From the NCBI GenBank assembly GCA_900708905.1, contig CAADRB010000008.1, positions 1,472,218 through 1,536,217 of the forward strand: a DNA stretch of 64,000 nucleotides, given 5' to 3'. Shown one piece after another: positions 52,301 through 63,673 of this stretch. Position 1 is the first letter of the stretch. Each line of letters begins with the position of its first letter. This DNA comes from Hymenolepis diminuta (lineage: Eukaryota; Platyhelminthes; Cestoda; Cyclophyllidea; Hymenolepididae). The notes under the pieces were generated by a model. That model made no database searches. It was not told where the DNA came from and worked only from the letters and a program-made list of their open reading frames with translations. Made by a program: the position numbers and the translations under genes.

Positions 52301-55300
52301 GGCTATGTAGAATAAAACCTGAGTTAATATTATGTTTATTTGTTCTACTACAAGAAATTGTAAATTTTAACCATTAACAGTTTCATTTTCTGTTTTTCTA
52401 AAAGTGCGTAAGGTGTCCTCAAATGCCTTACACACCCTGTATATAAATTTTATTACATTATTAGGCTACAATAGTCGTAAGTTCAATCATAATCTTAGAA
52501 AAATCGATAAACCATTTTGCACTTTGTATAAATACGCAAATAGAATCAGTTTATTGATTATGCTATTTGTTGGGGAAGTTGCTATCGTAATATCGGGAGT
52601 TCTGGGACTTTAAAAAATATTTTATAGAACAAATGGATTTCAATTTGATTTTCTGAAGTGGGTTTTACTGTAAAATGGACTTTTAGGTTGAATGGATCGA
52701 TATATTATATTGCCTGTATAAATTCGTTCTCTGTAACGGGCGGAGAATTATCGATATGCTAATTCGTTTGTATTTGAACCACTCAATTTGTGATCAGTGA
52801 ATATGGTATCATTTTCAAGGGATTATTTCATGTTGCTCATTCGTAACTGCGAAATTGGCATTCAGTTACATCTATTTTTAAGTTTAAACTATTGTTTTAA
52901 TTATAATTTGATACTAATTTTATTTGGTTATAGTTGCTGGTTTCTCGAGCAATTGTAATTGTATACGTATTTAATTCTTATTAACTCTATAGTCGAATGT
53001 TAGCAGTAACCGTGGGTAATACACTGCGGTATATCCGATATCACTTTTATATTGATGTTCGAACATGTGTTGCTGGTATCACGCCTTTTAATTTTATTAG
53101 CGTACGTGTATACCAAGGCTGAAAGCATGTTTACTTTTGATAAGAAAATTCTGGATAAATTTATTTTCTGCTAGATATGTTAGATGTAATTTAGCTAGGA
53201 TTTTCAATGACATGTGAAAATTATGTTAAGGTGTTCAGCGCTGCCAAAGCCCAGGTGACCACAGGTCAGGTTGCTTTCATATTTCATGAAGCCTTTTGCG
53301 TTTTGGAATATAAACTCGATTTAACAAGGTGGTTAACCTTAGGGATTTGAGAGTAGAGATAATGCAGTGATCCTTATTGATTCTCGGAACATGATTACTT
53401 GTTATTAAATGTAGTACTTTTAATTCCGACTAAGAAAACCATTTTGTCAAAATATTCTGTCTAGTTAAAACATTAAAGATTTGGCGCTGTAGCTAAAACG
53501 GTCATCATGGCTGTATTCGTGTATTAATTTTAAATAAACCTACGTTCTGTCGTGCTTTTCGTATACACAACATCATTTTTCCTTCTTTATAATTCCTAAA
53601 AATCATTCGTCTAAGCTTCAAATTATGATTTTATCTAACCTTGGATTCTTAAGAGAAACTGAATTTATCCAAAACTTTTCATTCCTAGATATCTGATAAA
53701 CTGACGCGAACGTCAGTTTAACATTTCGTCTCCAACCTGAACTGAAGCGTCTTTTATTTAAATTCGGGTTTCTCAAAGGAATAAACTGAACAAATTAAAA
53801 GATAAACTCAAAGAAAACCTTATAGATAAGTGGCTGCAGCTTAGGAGTCACTAAACTATTGCTCTTTCAAACTTATATAAATTTAAAAAAAGAAGGTAGA
53901 AAGGAGACAGATAGTATGACGTGAATACTTGTATTCGAAGATAACAAAGAAGACATCCATTCCGTAGTTAATAAACGGAAAATTTGTGTCGGTCAGAGTG
54001 AGCGGAGTTCAATGTGCAGAGCGAATCGAGAATCAGCTTAACAGAAAAAAGGATGAGTTCCAGGTAGAAGGCAGTCAAAACATATATGCAACAAGCAGGA
54101 AACTGCTATAAATCGATGATCAACTTAAGGAAATAGTCGATTTACCACAAAGTCACTACAAGTTCATCTAAATCGGTCTCTTTAAATGAAAAGGACTCAA
54201 TTTAACATAATGTCGAGCCTTATCAGTTGCCGTTCAATCATGAGTTTTGTGCCCATCGGCGCACACCCAGTGAGCGGGATGGCCTTCGGCACTAGTTAAA
54301 TTTGACTAACTTAGAGGGTGACGGAAATCGAGTATCTCGCCAGAGAGGCTTCATGATGCCATTTTCTACCCGAGACGAGCGTTAGGAAACGCTTTCCTAA
54401 ATGGATTTTGGAATGATTATCATTATATCCCAATTTATCTAAGCTTGTGACTTCTTTATGTTAACTATTTAATTTGAGAGTGATTTCTAGAGGTTTTGGC
54501 TTTTTCCTACTTGTTATCTTTCGGACGGTTTTCAGTTTCATAACTTAAAGCTCTTGTGTTCGTTGTTATATCAGTGAGTCGAAATACTCATAAATTACGG
54601 AATGTTTATAACAAAGTTAACTTGAGTTTTCGCTTTTTTTGTCACTGTCTTCTCGTTGTCCTCATTCTAGTTATGTAAACGAGTATCACAAATGAAGTCA
54701 CTGTTCGTGTCAGTGGACTTTTCTGATTGTTTAGAGCTAAAAAAGCGAACTTTCTCTAACTGAACACATATTTGCATGGCTTTCAAATTCCAGAGATCTG
54801 TGTAGTTTTGACTGTCTATAGGCAAATAAAGTCCAATGTTCGTTAAAAGGAAGTTCTTCCCAACAATCTCATCGAGTAGATGAGTAGAATTCTGGTGCTC
54901 ATCTGATGAGAAAGCTGCATTCTTGACTAGTTTTAAACCGCTTCGACAGTTCATGCTACTCAAAAGATGTACGTCAATGATGGTCGAATCTGTGACCTTT
55001 GATTTGGCGTAAGTGTACTCTAATCTCTACGCTGTCGTCGATTGTACTTTTAGAGATATCCCCAGCAATTGTTGATGATCTTCTTACACCCTGAGATAGT
55101 TAGACTTTGTAACTGATTGAGTACTAAATACAGAAGGCACAGAAAACCATCTTAGCACATGGTATTAATTACAACTGTTTAGACAGACAAAGGAGATATA
55201 CTTGACAACAGGAGCTAGTCAGTAATACTCAAGTCACTGTGTTTCAAAGGAACAAATCTCATGTGGGAAGACAGTGAGGACCTGGATACCACAGTCCATA

Positions 55301-58300
55301 GAAATCCTACGAATAAATATTCGGTTTTGACATATTTGGTAGCAAATAGTAACTATCGCATACTTAATAAGAAGATACCAATGCAATGAAAATCTCTTTT
55401 CTATATGGGAACTAGCAATGGCGTGCTGAGACCACGTGTGAAGTTAGACTTTAATATCAATGGTCTTTTAGTAACATAAACACGAATGCTAGACGCCACG
55501 ACTACGACAACGACATTTGCTTATTCATATTAGTTGAGGGCACATGCGTCGGTGTGCAAGCGATTCAGTACAGTTAAGTTGTTCGATTTTTCGCTCAGAT
55601 GACACGTATCCGGAACTAATTTATGCTTGGAATAGAAACCCCCAGACGGATTCAAATGGTTTCAGAAATCCTTACTTCTAACAAATATGACTAATTGGAA
55701 TATTTTTGCTTCAGTATTGTATTGCACTGGTTAATACTGGTCGGGAGAACAATAGAATGCGAGTGTCTCGTTGTAGAGGCTCCATATTGCTTGACTTTTG
55801 CTTAAGATGAAATCTTTATTTTAAACAGGTTTGGGAAGTATGAGCTTATAACACATGGGCTGAAAAGTCCCTTGCCTAACAAAGAAAACACAGTTTTTTC
55901 GGTTCAAAATTAGATTTATTCATCAACGTAATCTTCATCAAGAGCAACGCAATCATTCCAGTCCCGGTCTAGCATTTCAATACCACATTTGTAGGACGGT
56001 TTATCTTTTGCCTCAAAATAGGCCTCAGTTTCAGCGATAACCTCTTCATTCGTGCCAAATTTCTTATCGGCGAGCATTTTTTTCAGGTCTGCGAACAGCC
56101 GGTAGTCGCTGGGAGCCAAATCTGGCGAATACGGCAGATGTGGCAGCAATTTGAAGTTCAATTCATGTAGTTTTGCCATTGTTTTGATTGACTTGTGACA
56201 TGGTGCGTTGTCTTGATGAAACAAAATTTTTTCTTTGCCATATGCGGTCGTTTCTNNNNNNNNNNNNNNNNNNNNNNNNNNNNNNNNNNNNNNNNNNNNN
56301 NNNNNNNNNNNNNNNNNNNNNNNNNNNNNNNNNNNNNNNNNNNNNNNNNNNNNNNNNNNNNNNNNNNNNNNNNNNNNNNNNNNNNNNNNNNNNNNNNNNN
56401 NTACCGAGGCCATAACCTTTCCAGCCCATTGTTGTGCTTTCGGGCACTTTGCACGGGGTTCACCAGTTGCTGTCCACTCAGATGACACTCAAATGACGAT
56501 CGTTTTGATTCCTGAGTGAAGTGATGGATCCATGTTTCATCCATTGTCACATTTCGACGCAAAAATTCCGGTTTGGTTGTTACGTTTAAACATGGCCAAA
56601 CACTGCTCAGAATCATCAACACGTTCTCATTTTTGGTCAACAGTGAGCAAACGCGGCACCCACTTTGAACAGAGCCTTCTCATAGTCAAATGCTCATGCA
56701 ATATAAAGCCAACACGTTCTTTTCATATCTTTACGATGTCAGCTAACTCACGCAGCTTCACTTTTCGATCATTCAAAACGATTTTGTGGATTTTTTTAAT
56801 GCTTTCTGGTGTTACCGCCTCATTTGGACGTCCACTGCGCTCTGCATCATCGGTGTCTCTACGACCTTTATTATTAATATTCCGGCATATTATAAATGTA
56901 CATAACCTCCAAGTAAATCGTTGTTTTCGAAACTCATTTAAAATCGGGGAGTCCCCGGTGAAAAAATCAAATTCTATCAATCCTCTTACTATTCAGACTT
57001 AACCGGCGCGGTTCATCATTCCGCTCAGTGGATGTGCACTCGAGGGCATCGAAATCGTGACTGCTGGTCACTACGCCATTGATACAAATGTTGTATATTG
57101 ACAATTGGTTGTAAATACTTTCGTGTCGCCATTTCTTATCACTGTTAATAATCTTATTCAATCTGGTTAACGATTTTTGGCTATAAAATAAGTAGTTTAC
57201 TCTTTTGGATATTATTATGCGCTGATGTCGCAATAGTCAACTTGCATGTTTGCCAAATCAGAGATCACGAGATCAATGCCAATTGATGCACATCCGGTGA
57301 TATAGGTGGCCAACTGCACTGGTTAATTCTAGTCAATAAGAGGGGTGGAAGAATGTGAATTTGTCAATAGAAATGGCTCCAAAAATGCCATCGCTCTACT
57401 CAAGTCCGGTGTTGTTAACTCTTAATGGGTTTGGGATATTTACTCCCTTCGTACATTTCAAAAACTGGTTTTCATTGTTTGATAGCGGTTAAAGGCACAC
57501 ATCTAGAAGCACACAACGCACATCTCTTCCCTTCCAATTTTTCAAGTGCATAAATTATTTATCCATCTTGATGTCTTGGACGTCCATTCAGTGTTGATTT
57601 GACCGAATCATTTTTTATTCTTCTTAGGATCAGAAGGTCAAGTTTGTCATATTTTTTTGCAATACACTCACCGTATGTTCTCTTCATCACGGTGTTGGTC
57701 ACCATCTTATTTTCTGTTGTCCCTTGTTTCGATTTTGCTGTTGTCCAAATGCTAACTATCCTATCCTCTCCAATAGAAGTAGTAACTGTATTTTGCCCTT
57801 TCTTGTGTCTCCTAACCCCTATATAGCCCAGCCGAGGGTCAAGACTCCCTGCTTCGATCGAATGAATCGAATGGAACTGATGGTGATGGCTTGTTTGGGC
57901 GTCAACCCGCCTATCAGAAGTAAGGCCTAGCGCCTGAATCAACCGTTCCTTATTTATTAATTTGCTTGCTACTTATTTCTCATATCAATAGTGTACCAGG
58001 ACCCCAGGTTAATGTTTTCTCACATTTCAGTGTCGCGGAAGACAGTTCGAAACCCAGGTTAGTACCATAAGGCAAAGGAAACTCTGTTTATTAAATTGTT
58101 GATGTGATTTTATTAATTAAACTTAATTTTAGTCATTACCCAACTATGGACGATTTGGCTGAAATGTTGACTTCGGTCGTGGACTATTTCAAGTAGGTTA
58201 AGAATTTTTTGAATAATCTGGCTGTCTTTTAGAATTAGCCATTTCATTGGATTTGGAATGGGCGCCGGATCAAATGTCTTGGTTCGTTATGCGGTAAGTT

Positions 58301-61300
58301 GTCGGAGTCTGATAACTCATGTTATTTGTAGCTTCATCATCCTGAACACGTATGGGCTCTGTTCTTGATTAATCCGAATGGAACAACACATGGCTACTAT
58401 GAGTGGTTCCATAATCGTTGGTCGGATCTTCCCAGTCTTCAACGTGGCGTCTTTACTGACTCGCTACTGACTCAACTTGAAGCCCACTGGTTTGGATATG
58501 TGAGTAATACACTTCTGATCAATAAAATCCAATCCTACGGCTTTAGTGATTGGTTAAGTCATTTCATTAATAGCTCCACATAACCCGTGACTGTTGAAAT
58601 GATTGATTTTGTTTGGAGTTAGCTAGAAGTCTCTGATTTAAGGGGAACACTACTTAAATCCACAAATTTTAACGGTCATTACTATTATCCCAGACCGGAA
58701 AAGAGGAGACCGTTAAGGGAATAAGTGAACAGGACTATAGTCGTCCATATGCCCAGAGTAAGCTACTTTGACAGGGTTTCCATTATTAAAAATATCTGGT
58801 CGGACAAAGTTGTCGATTTTTACTTGAGCGAGATGACTATAAATGGGTTATATCAATAATAGACACGAAGTGGTCTACACTTTTAGTTCTAGCGTATATA
58901 AATTTCTGAGGTCAGGGGCGAGGTACCATTAGGTCATTACATGCCCTGTACACCAGTTTTACTAGCGGCATTCAATGTATTTTTAGAATTGTACCGATTC
59001 AGAATATCGTTGTCTATTCGATTTTGTAGGGTTGGCTGTAAGTTCTGAACTAGTTAGTACACTTAGTATTTCCTGCTCATGATGCCAAATGTTACATTTT
59101 GATTTGTATTCACTAATAAATAGAACAATAATTAGCACAATACCCTAACAATGGAATGTAATTGCAGAGAATTGAATAGAGCTCACGAAAAAAATTCAAT
59201 AGCAATGTATTGGTTATTGGAATAACACAGCAGTGATGCCGTCAGTGAGAGAGAATATAAGCGGATGAAACTATCAGGAACATATTATTAACACTTCACA
59301 CACACACAGAGACGGACACTGACATTCATACACGTCATGCATTTCTTTATATGGGGAATGTAATGAATCGATAATGTGGCGAATGGGTCATCAAATTGAC
59401 CTGGTGGAGCATAACATGAAATTGAAATTATCAAACATGTACAAAGTTGGGATAAATGATAACTTAATATCAAAACAATTTTCATTCACCGGATGTTTTT
59501 TATTACACAAGTCAGTTCAGAAAGGTACGTGATTGGACTATCACTCTTCTAATTGTACGCATTTCGCTCCAACAAAAAAACGAGAGGTGTTAACGACTGC
59601 CCATAAATTTAAATAAAGAGAAGACTAATAGGAATTTTTAAAAAAATGCCCTTTAGCTTAGCAACCACCAGCTATTGCCTTTCCCAGTTTCGAAAACTAA
59701 GCTACCACAAGAAAGGAATAAGGTGGAAATTGTGACTGTAATATACATTGGGAGAAGATAAAGTACACCAAAATTGTAAATGAATAGAGGAGTAAAGCGC
59801 CATATGCCAACATTAGAAAACGAGGAGAAAGTCGATATACCGACTGAATGCACAACGAAATGAAAGGCGTAGGAAACTATGTAAAAATCGATATTTACGA
59901 ATAAGGATAACGGTATAAAGTAGACAGAGAATTAAATCGCTATAGGATAATATTGGTGACTCTACAATAGATACGTTTATTGCAGCATAGGTTTGTGGTT
60001 TACATAGGCCAAACAAGAATCCAAAACACAAGGAAATTTTCACTTCAATCCAGCTAAAATTAACGCTAAACCTAATTTAGATAGAGATCAAGGTTAAGGA
60101 GAACTTTTGGGTTCAGATTAGTCGAATTATAGAATAGGGACCGAGACTCAGGAGGTATTTGGAGTCAGGTAATTCCAATTATAAATGAACAGATCGAACC
60201 TGAGCAATTCTACAGGTGGTCAAATGTTATTTACAAAGAACCAGATATTTTGCACCGTAATATAGTCGGTTCTATGAATATAAGTTCTTATTGATGTAAC
60301 AATTATAATTAGAGCAGCAACTCTGTGGTGAATTAACCCATTTATTTAATTAGGGTCTTGCGGATAACGAAGATTTGGTTGCTTTCTACACTCAACTAGC
60401 GCAAAGTCTGAATCCGGTCAACTTGGCTGGCTACATTGATTCTTACATCAGTCGTACCGATCTGGGTTTGGTCCGTTGTTTGGATCCTCCCTCTGTTATT
60501 GAACAACGTGAACGTGAGACCGCAGCCTCCAATAAATGTCCTACGGCTGTCAAGGTCGATTGTTGCTTAGTTACGGGGGCGCTGGCTACGGAGCTGGCTC
60601 GTGAACTGTCAGATCTCAATGGCCGTATGGATCCGAGAAAGACCCAATTCATGATCATTCCTGATTGCAATGGATTTGTGATGGAAGAGGAACCGGCGAA
60701 ATTGGCTGTCAATTTCCTTCATTTCTTGAGGAATGAAGGATTCTGTAAGTGCTATTATGGAGGCACCGTAACATATCGCATGTGCATGTAATCATCTGGA
60801 CTCTCTAACCTAGTATCCACATCTCGAGAATTCAGTAACCTGATAGAGGTTATCACCAGATACATGAGAGCTTAAGTTTATTATCGGGGTGACTCTGTGA
60901 TGCTACTCAATATGAGCGCTTTAAAGTGCAATTAAGGCTTTTCTAAAAGGGGTTTGGAATTTTTTCATGCATTACACTGGAATTGAGGTGACATTTCAGA
61001 TTGGTGGTGTCTTATCCACAACTGTAGATTTTGAGATATTCTGGGATTTGAACGGCGCCTGTGGTTCGTCTTAAGAGATTCAGAATAGACTTATAAGAAT
61101 TATCGGGCGTGCTTTGTCACAGGTTCAACTGCTGACCTGTCTACCGCTGTAAATGTTCGGGGCTCATTGATTTAATTACATTGTCCAGATTATCAATAGG
61201 GACTCTAGATTGTAACTCTCGCTATCTTTCATTAAGCTTGAGAATTCTGATATTTCAGTCGTTTTTAGATGTTACCAAGGGGTGTAAAGTCTTTTTAGGT

Positions 61301-61720
61301 AAAGATAAAATACAATTTTCCGATCAGTATGGCTTCAAAACACTAATTCTCTACTCAAAATATGTCATAAAACTTTTCCTTTCAGTAAAAATATTGATAT
61401 TAGTAATATTATTATTATGATGAGGCATGAAATTGAGTGAATTAGTTCATTGCCAGTTGTACCAGTAGATATAAATGTGTTTTTTAGCAAGATATTGACT
61501 TTAGGAATTAAATTAGGGGATCTGGGATCCGAACGGGCCAAATTATGCAAATGAGCAGGTTGTCATATAGTCAGCTAACTGCTTTTTTTCTTTTTATTTA
61601 GTTGTTAATATGACACCAGAGAAGTTACGACAGGAGGCGGCCGACTTACAAATGCAAATTGCTCGGAGAACTACTGAGGCATTACCGAGTTCAGCATACA
61701 TGCTTGAACGGGAAGCATAG
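49336..61720 (+). CDS. NDRG: NDRG-family (N-myc downstream-regulated) protein, ten exons, 406 aa
   Basis: NDRG proteins are alpha/beta-hydrolase folds without catalytic activity, linked to stress response, differentiation and trafficking in animals (family knowledge). Exons: 49336-49452, 49525-49627, 49860-49977, 50057-50113, 58031-58057, 58133-58192, 58233-58293, 58332-58499, 60354-60744, 61602-61720. Phases close to 407 codons including TAG. Motifs in order: SSILTYHDIGTNH (63-74), HICAPGHYDGAE in exon 3, MDDLAEML in exon 6, and HFIGFGMGAGSN (164-175), where the nucleophile-elbow serine is replaced as in all NDRGs. Later come ALFLINPNGTTHG, DPRKTQFMIIPDCNGFVMEE and the C-terminal EEPAKLAVNFLHFLR. 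The C-terminal tail lacks the repeats of vertebrate NDRG1. Two introns are 38 and 40 bp and one is 7.9 kb. The ATG follows a TTTCAG acceptor directly, so the leader is spliced. Donor 1 (GTATAA) is weak. Confidence 0.94.
51109..52439 (+). mobile_element. Tc1/mariner-superfamily element with both inverted repeats, decayed
   Basis: Ends CAGACTGCGTAAGGTATCTG (from 51109) and, inverted, CAGGGTGTGTAAGGCATTTG (from 52439 leftward) flanked by TA at 51107-51108 and 52440-52441; 1331 bp. The transposase begins near 51196 with a helix-turn-helix-like RFLNVARSFVCKVRKEL. It contains HIMTPQFFPQGLRVNA and a KPYVFQQDSAPSHKA block (second catalytic Asp at 51986-51988), then CSPDLNLLDYNVW (third Asp at 52110-52112). 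Stops and shifts near 51.39, 51.45, 51.62, 51.80 and 52.05 kb make it inactive. The separation between the last two aspartates suggests a DD37D/maT-like rather than a DD34D mariner group (inference, blurred by indels). It lies in NDRG intron 4. Confidence 0.8.
52442..54220. other. NDRG intron 4, no feature recognised
   Basis: AT-rich intronic sequence without convincing coding or repeat signal; the open frame at 52404-52613 starts in the transposon end and has no features. Confidence 0.5.
54225..54425 (+). repeat. SINE copy
   Basis: GCCCATCGGCGCACACCCAG, GAGCGGGATGGCCTTCGGCA, ACTAGTTAAATTTGACTAAC and CGCCAGAGAGGCTTCATGAT match the inverted 20.3 kb copy block by block. NDRG intron 4. Confidence 0.65.
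54965..55040 (-). repeat. Possible SINE head fragment
   Basis: GATGGTCGAATCTGTGACCT at about 54979 resembles the B-box region of the SINE; the remainder is diverged. Confidence 0.3.
55725..55800 (+). repeat. SINE body fragment
   Basis: TTGCACTGGTTAATACTGGT, then AGAATGCGAGTGTCTCGTTG and AGAGGCTCC, parallels 57312-57385. It ends about 50 bp before the mariner. Confidence 0.5.
55851..56985 (-). mobile_element. Mariner element with transposase on the minus strand, interrupted by an assembly gap
   Basis: The right-hand (3') terminal repeat begins ACACATGGGCTGAAAAGTCC at 55851 after TA at 55849-55850. The minus-strand transposase shows, from the 5' side: NEFRKQRF near 56940, DAERSGRPNEAV, KIHKIVLNDRKVKLRELADI, MDETWIHHFTQESK (first Asp), HQDNAPCHKSIK (second Asp), HLPYSPDLAPSDYRLF (third Asp) and a C-terminus ending DEDYVDE. 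Frames shift before 56640 and stops are present, so it looks inactive, although the 146 N hide part. The 5' terminal repeat is missing: the sequence passes into SINE at about 57000. Confidence 0.85.
56256..56401. other. Assembly gap (146 N) within the mariner transposase
   Basis: Run of N. The transposase resumes on both sides in different frames, so the gap length may be an estimate. Confidence 0.99.
57000..57080 (-). repeat. Truncated SINE head joined to the mariner's 5' end
   Basis: TTAACCGGCGCGGTTCATCA, TTCCGCTCAGTGGATGTGC and GGGCATCGAAATCGTGACTG follow the SINE order. It abuts the truncated mariner. Confidence 0.6.
57245..57450 (+). repeat. SINE copy, near full length
   Basis: AGAGATCACGAGATCAATGC (head), GATGCACATCCGGTGATATA, CTGCACTGGTTAATTCTAGT, then AGAATGTGAATTTGTCAATA and GAAATGGCTCCAAAAATGCC. 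Opposite strand to the copy at 57.0 kb, 170 bp away. Confidence 0.65.
58500..60353. other. NDRG intron 8, nothing recognised
   Basis: AT-rich; open frames at 59288, 59653 and 59813 (-) have no features. The 60745-61601 intron is likewise empty, apart from a GC-richer patch around 61020-61150. Confidence 0.5.
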
Positions 61721-61946
61721 GTCGATCGATTCAATTTTTGATTCGACAATCATTCGCCCTCCTCCTTTAAGACCTTCTTACCCTCCCATTAAATGTCTTA
61801 ATTTCGGTTTCTCTTGTGTTTACTGTCGTGTGTTTATGGCTACGCTCATTTCCTTCCTCTCTCACTGAACTAAAATTAGCTACACGTATTACTTTACGGG
61901 CATACTTACATAGCTTGTAAACTGTTGCATATTTTGTGTAATTTTC

Positions 61947-61952
61947 AATAAA
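61947..61952 (+). terminator. NDRG polyadenylation signal AATAAA
   Basis: Canonical AATAAA 227 bases after the NDRG stop codon; first such signal in the strand sense. Confidence 0.55.
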
Positions 61953-62066
61953 TTACTAAAGTCATGAAAATTTGATAAGGTGTTCTCTTTGTTGACAGCT
62001 GGGGCTTACATTGTTTGTGAAGTAGTATTTTTGTTATGACATGAAAGATCTATCGGGACCACATCG

Positions 62067-62348
62067 ATCGAATAGATGGAATAAGTCGAGTCACTCATGT
62101 CGCCAGAACAGTTCGGAGGTGCATACAAGTCACCCAAATTTATTAATAAGTAAATTAAGTTTATATACAAAACATTTCTCCGTTAGACGCTGTCGGAGTC
62201 TCGGCGTGATGGGAGACACCCGTTTAGATATCTATTTGCAAACACGCAAACAACAGCGTGACCACCCGTGGACACTATAGCGGAGATCTTATCGCCAGTC
62301 AATCGTTTCTAATCGCCAGGTGTTAGTAGATATCTGGTGGCTATAGCA
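62067..62348. repeat. Dispersed repeat, copy 2 (partner at 26528-26810)
   Basis: Same orientation and block order as copy 1, with scattered substitutions and a few small indels. It lies between NDRG and ferredoxin. Starts GATCGAATAGATGGAATAAG and ends near GGTGGCTATAG. Confidence 0.7.
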
Positions 62349-63065
62349 ATTTTTATTAGATAAATTAATAGAATTACGAAATATCGCATCTTTCTTCAAT
62401 ATTCCCATTTATGGACAGAAACGTTAATAATTTTGCAATATGTTCTGCGCCTGACAATGACCGAATGTACGAAAGCAAAAGTTTCACATGTATTAAGATT
62501 ACATTATGACTATACTCTTTAAAGTTATATTTAAAAAATGACATGAAATAAGAATGCTTTATATCCGAAAGACTGAAACACAAAATGCTATCAAACTAGA
62601 GGAGTTCATTTCATTTTTATTATTTACATGATTTTGTTAAAGTTAAATGTAGGGACTCCTGAAACACATCTGTCGATCAAATAGGATTTTAGTGCTGATC
62701 TTGTATACTTGTTTTCTGTAATTTCGACAATTTCTCAAGACTGGAGCAGGAAAAAACTTATTATTGACCATTTGGAAAAGACTGGTGAATGAGCTTTCAG
62801 TAATCTTGTTTTATAATAACGTTCATGAGACTGATTATTGAACGTTGTAAAACTAGTATTTAAATAAAGTATAGTAGCTGAAATAACAAATAAAAATAAT
62901 ATTCAGTATATTTAAAATAAATTTTCATAGAGATTGATGCATAAATAAGCGTTCGCAGACGTGAAGGTGCAGCGTTCAAGGTTTTTACTTTATGGCGGTT
63001 AATTCACAGTGTCCTTTTCGTGTTTTACCTATTGTTGAGATTCGAAATCATAAACTTGAGTAAAC
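62349..63065. other. Intergenic, upstream of ferredoxin-2
   Basis: AT-rich; the open frame at 62374-62583 (-) is not supported. The ferredoxin promoter must lie here, but no clear box was identified. Confidence 0.45.
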
Positions 63066-63673
63066 ATGTCGTGTCAGCGTATTTTGCGAATATGTAGACA
63101 AACGTCATATTTTAAGCCTTCGAAATGTCGACTTATTCAGACTTCGGGTAGGATTTTTATATAATATTTTTAACATAATTAGCTAGAAGACTTATTGGGG
63201 ACTATGAATGGCAAGATCCTAAATCACCCGAGGAAATGTAATACTGATTTATGCGTTTTGTTTAACATTCTTAGTGTTTATGTTAGTTTTAAGGACAGGG
63301 ACGGAAATGTAAAGAGGGTAGCAGGGAAAGTTGGAGACAATGTTATGTACCTGGCACATAGATATAAAATCGATATTGAAGGTGCATGCGAGGCTTCCTG
63401 TGCCTGTTCTACTTGTCACGTTTTTGTCAAGGATGAATTTCTCAATAAACTTCCAGATGCATCTGATGAAGAAAATGACATGCTTGACCAAGCACCGTGT
63501 CTTAAACTAAATTCCAGGTTAGGTAAGACTAGATTTGAATTCTTGACCAATTATCCGTATTACTTGTAGCTTGTCAAATCATTTTAACCAAGGAATTGGA
63601 CGGAATGGAGCTAGAATTACCTTCCACAACTAGAAATTTCTACGTAGATGGTCACAAACCTGAACCTCACTGA
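63066..63673 (+). CDS. FDX2: Mitochondrial [2Fe-2S] ferredoxin, FDX2 type, 162 aa
   Basis: FDX2 ferredoxins pass electrons from ferredoxin reductase to the mitochondrial iron-sulfur cluster assembly complex. Exons: 63066-63147, 63183-63237, 63275-63522, 63570-63673 (TGA); phases close to 163 codons. The introns are 35, 37 and 47 bp. The Arg/Ser/Cys-rich first exon (MSCQRILRICRQTSYFKPSK) fits a mitochondrial presequence. Exon 2 supplies GDYEWQDPKSPEE, a hallmark preceding the fold in animal FDX2. The cluster ligands are Cys84, Cys90, Cys93 and Cys130 (C-x5-C-x2-C-x36-C). The C-terminus NFYVDGHKPEPH is FDX2-like rather than adrenodoxin-like. An extra cysteine at 88 (EASCACSTC) sits where a Leu is usual. 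Without exon 2 the frame would begin at a false start at 63195. Confidence 0.94.

Noticed and set aside
57559..57942. 127-codon minus-strand open frame with mixed composition in NDRG intron 4
   Set aside because: No family features or splice logic, and it lies in a transposon-rich intron. Possibly a fragment of an old element, but I could not identify it.
60443..60712. 89-codon minus-strand frame
   Set aside because: Antisense shadow of NDRG exon 9.
63195..63569. Ferredoxin read as one uninterrupted frame starting at 63195
   Set aside because: It reads through two short introns and loses the presequence, the conserved EWQDPKSPEE exon and the last cluster cysteine; the four-exon model restores all family features with GT/AG ends.
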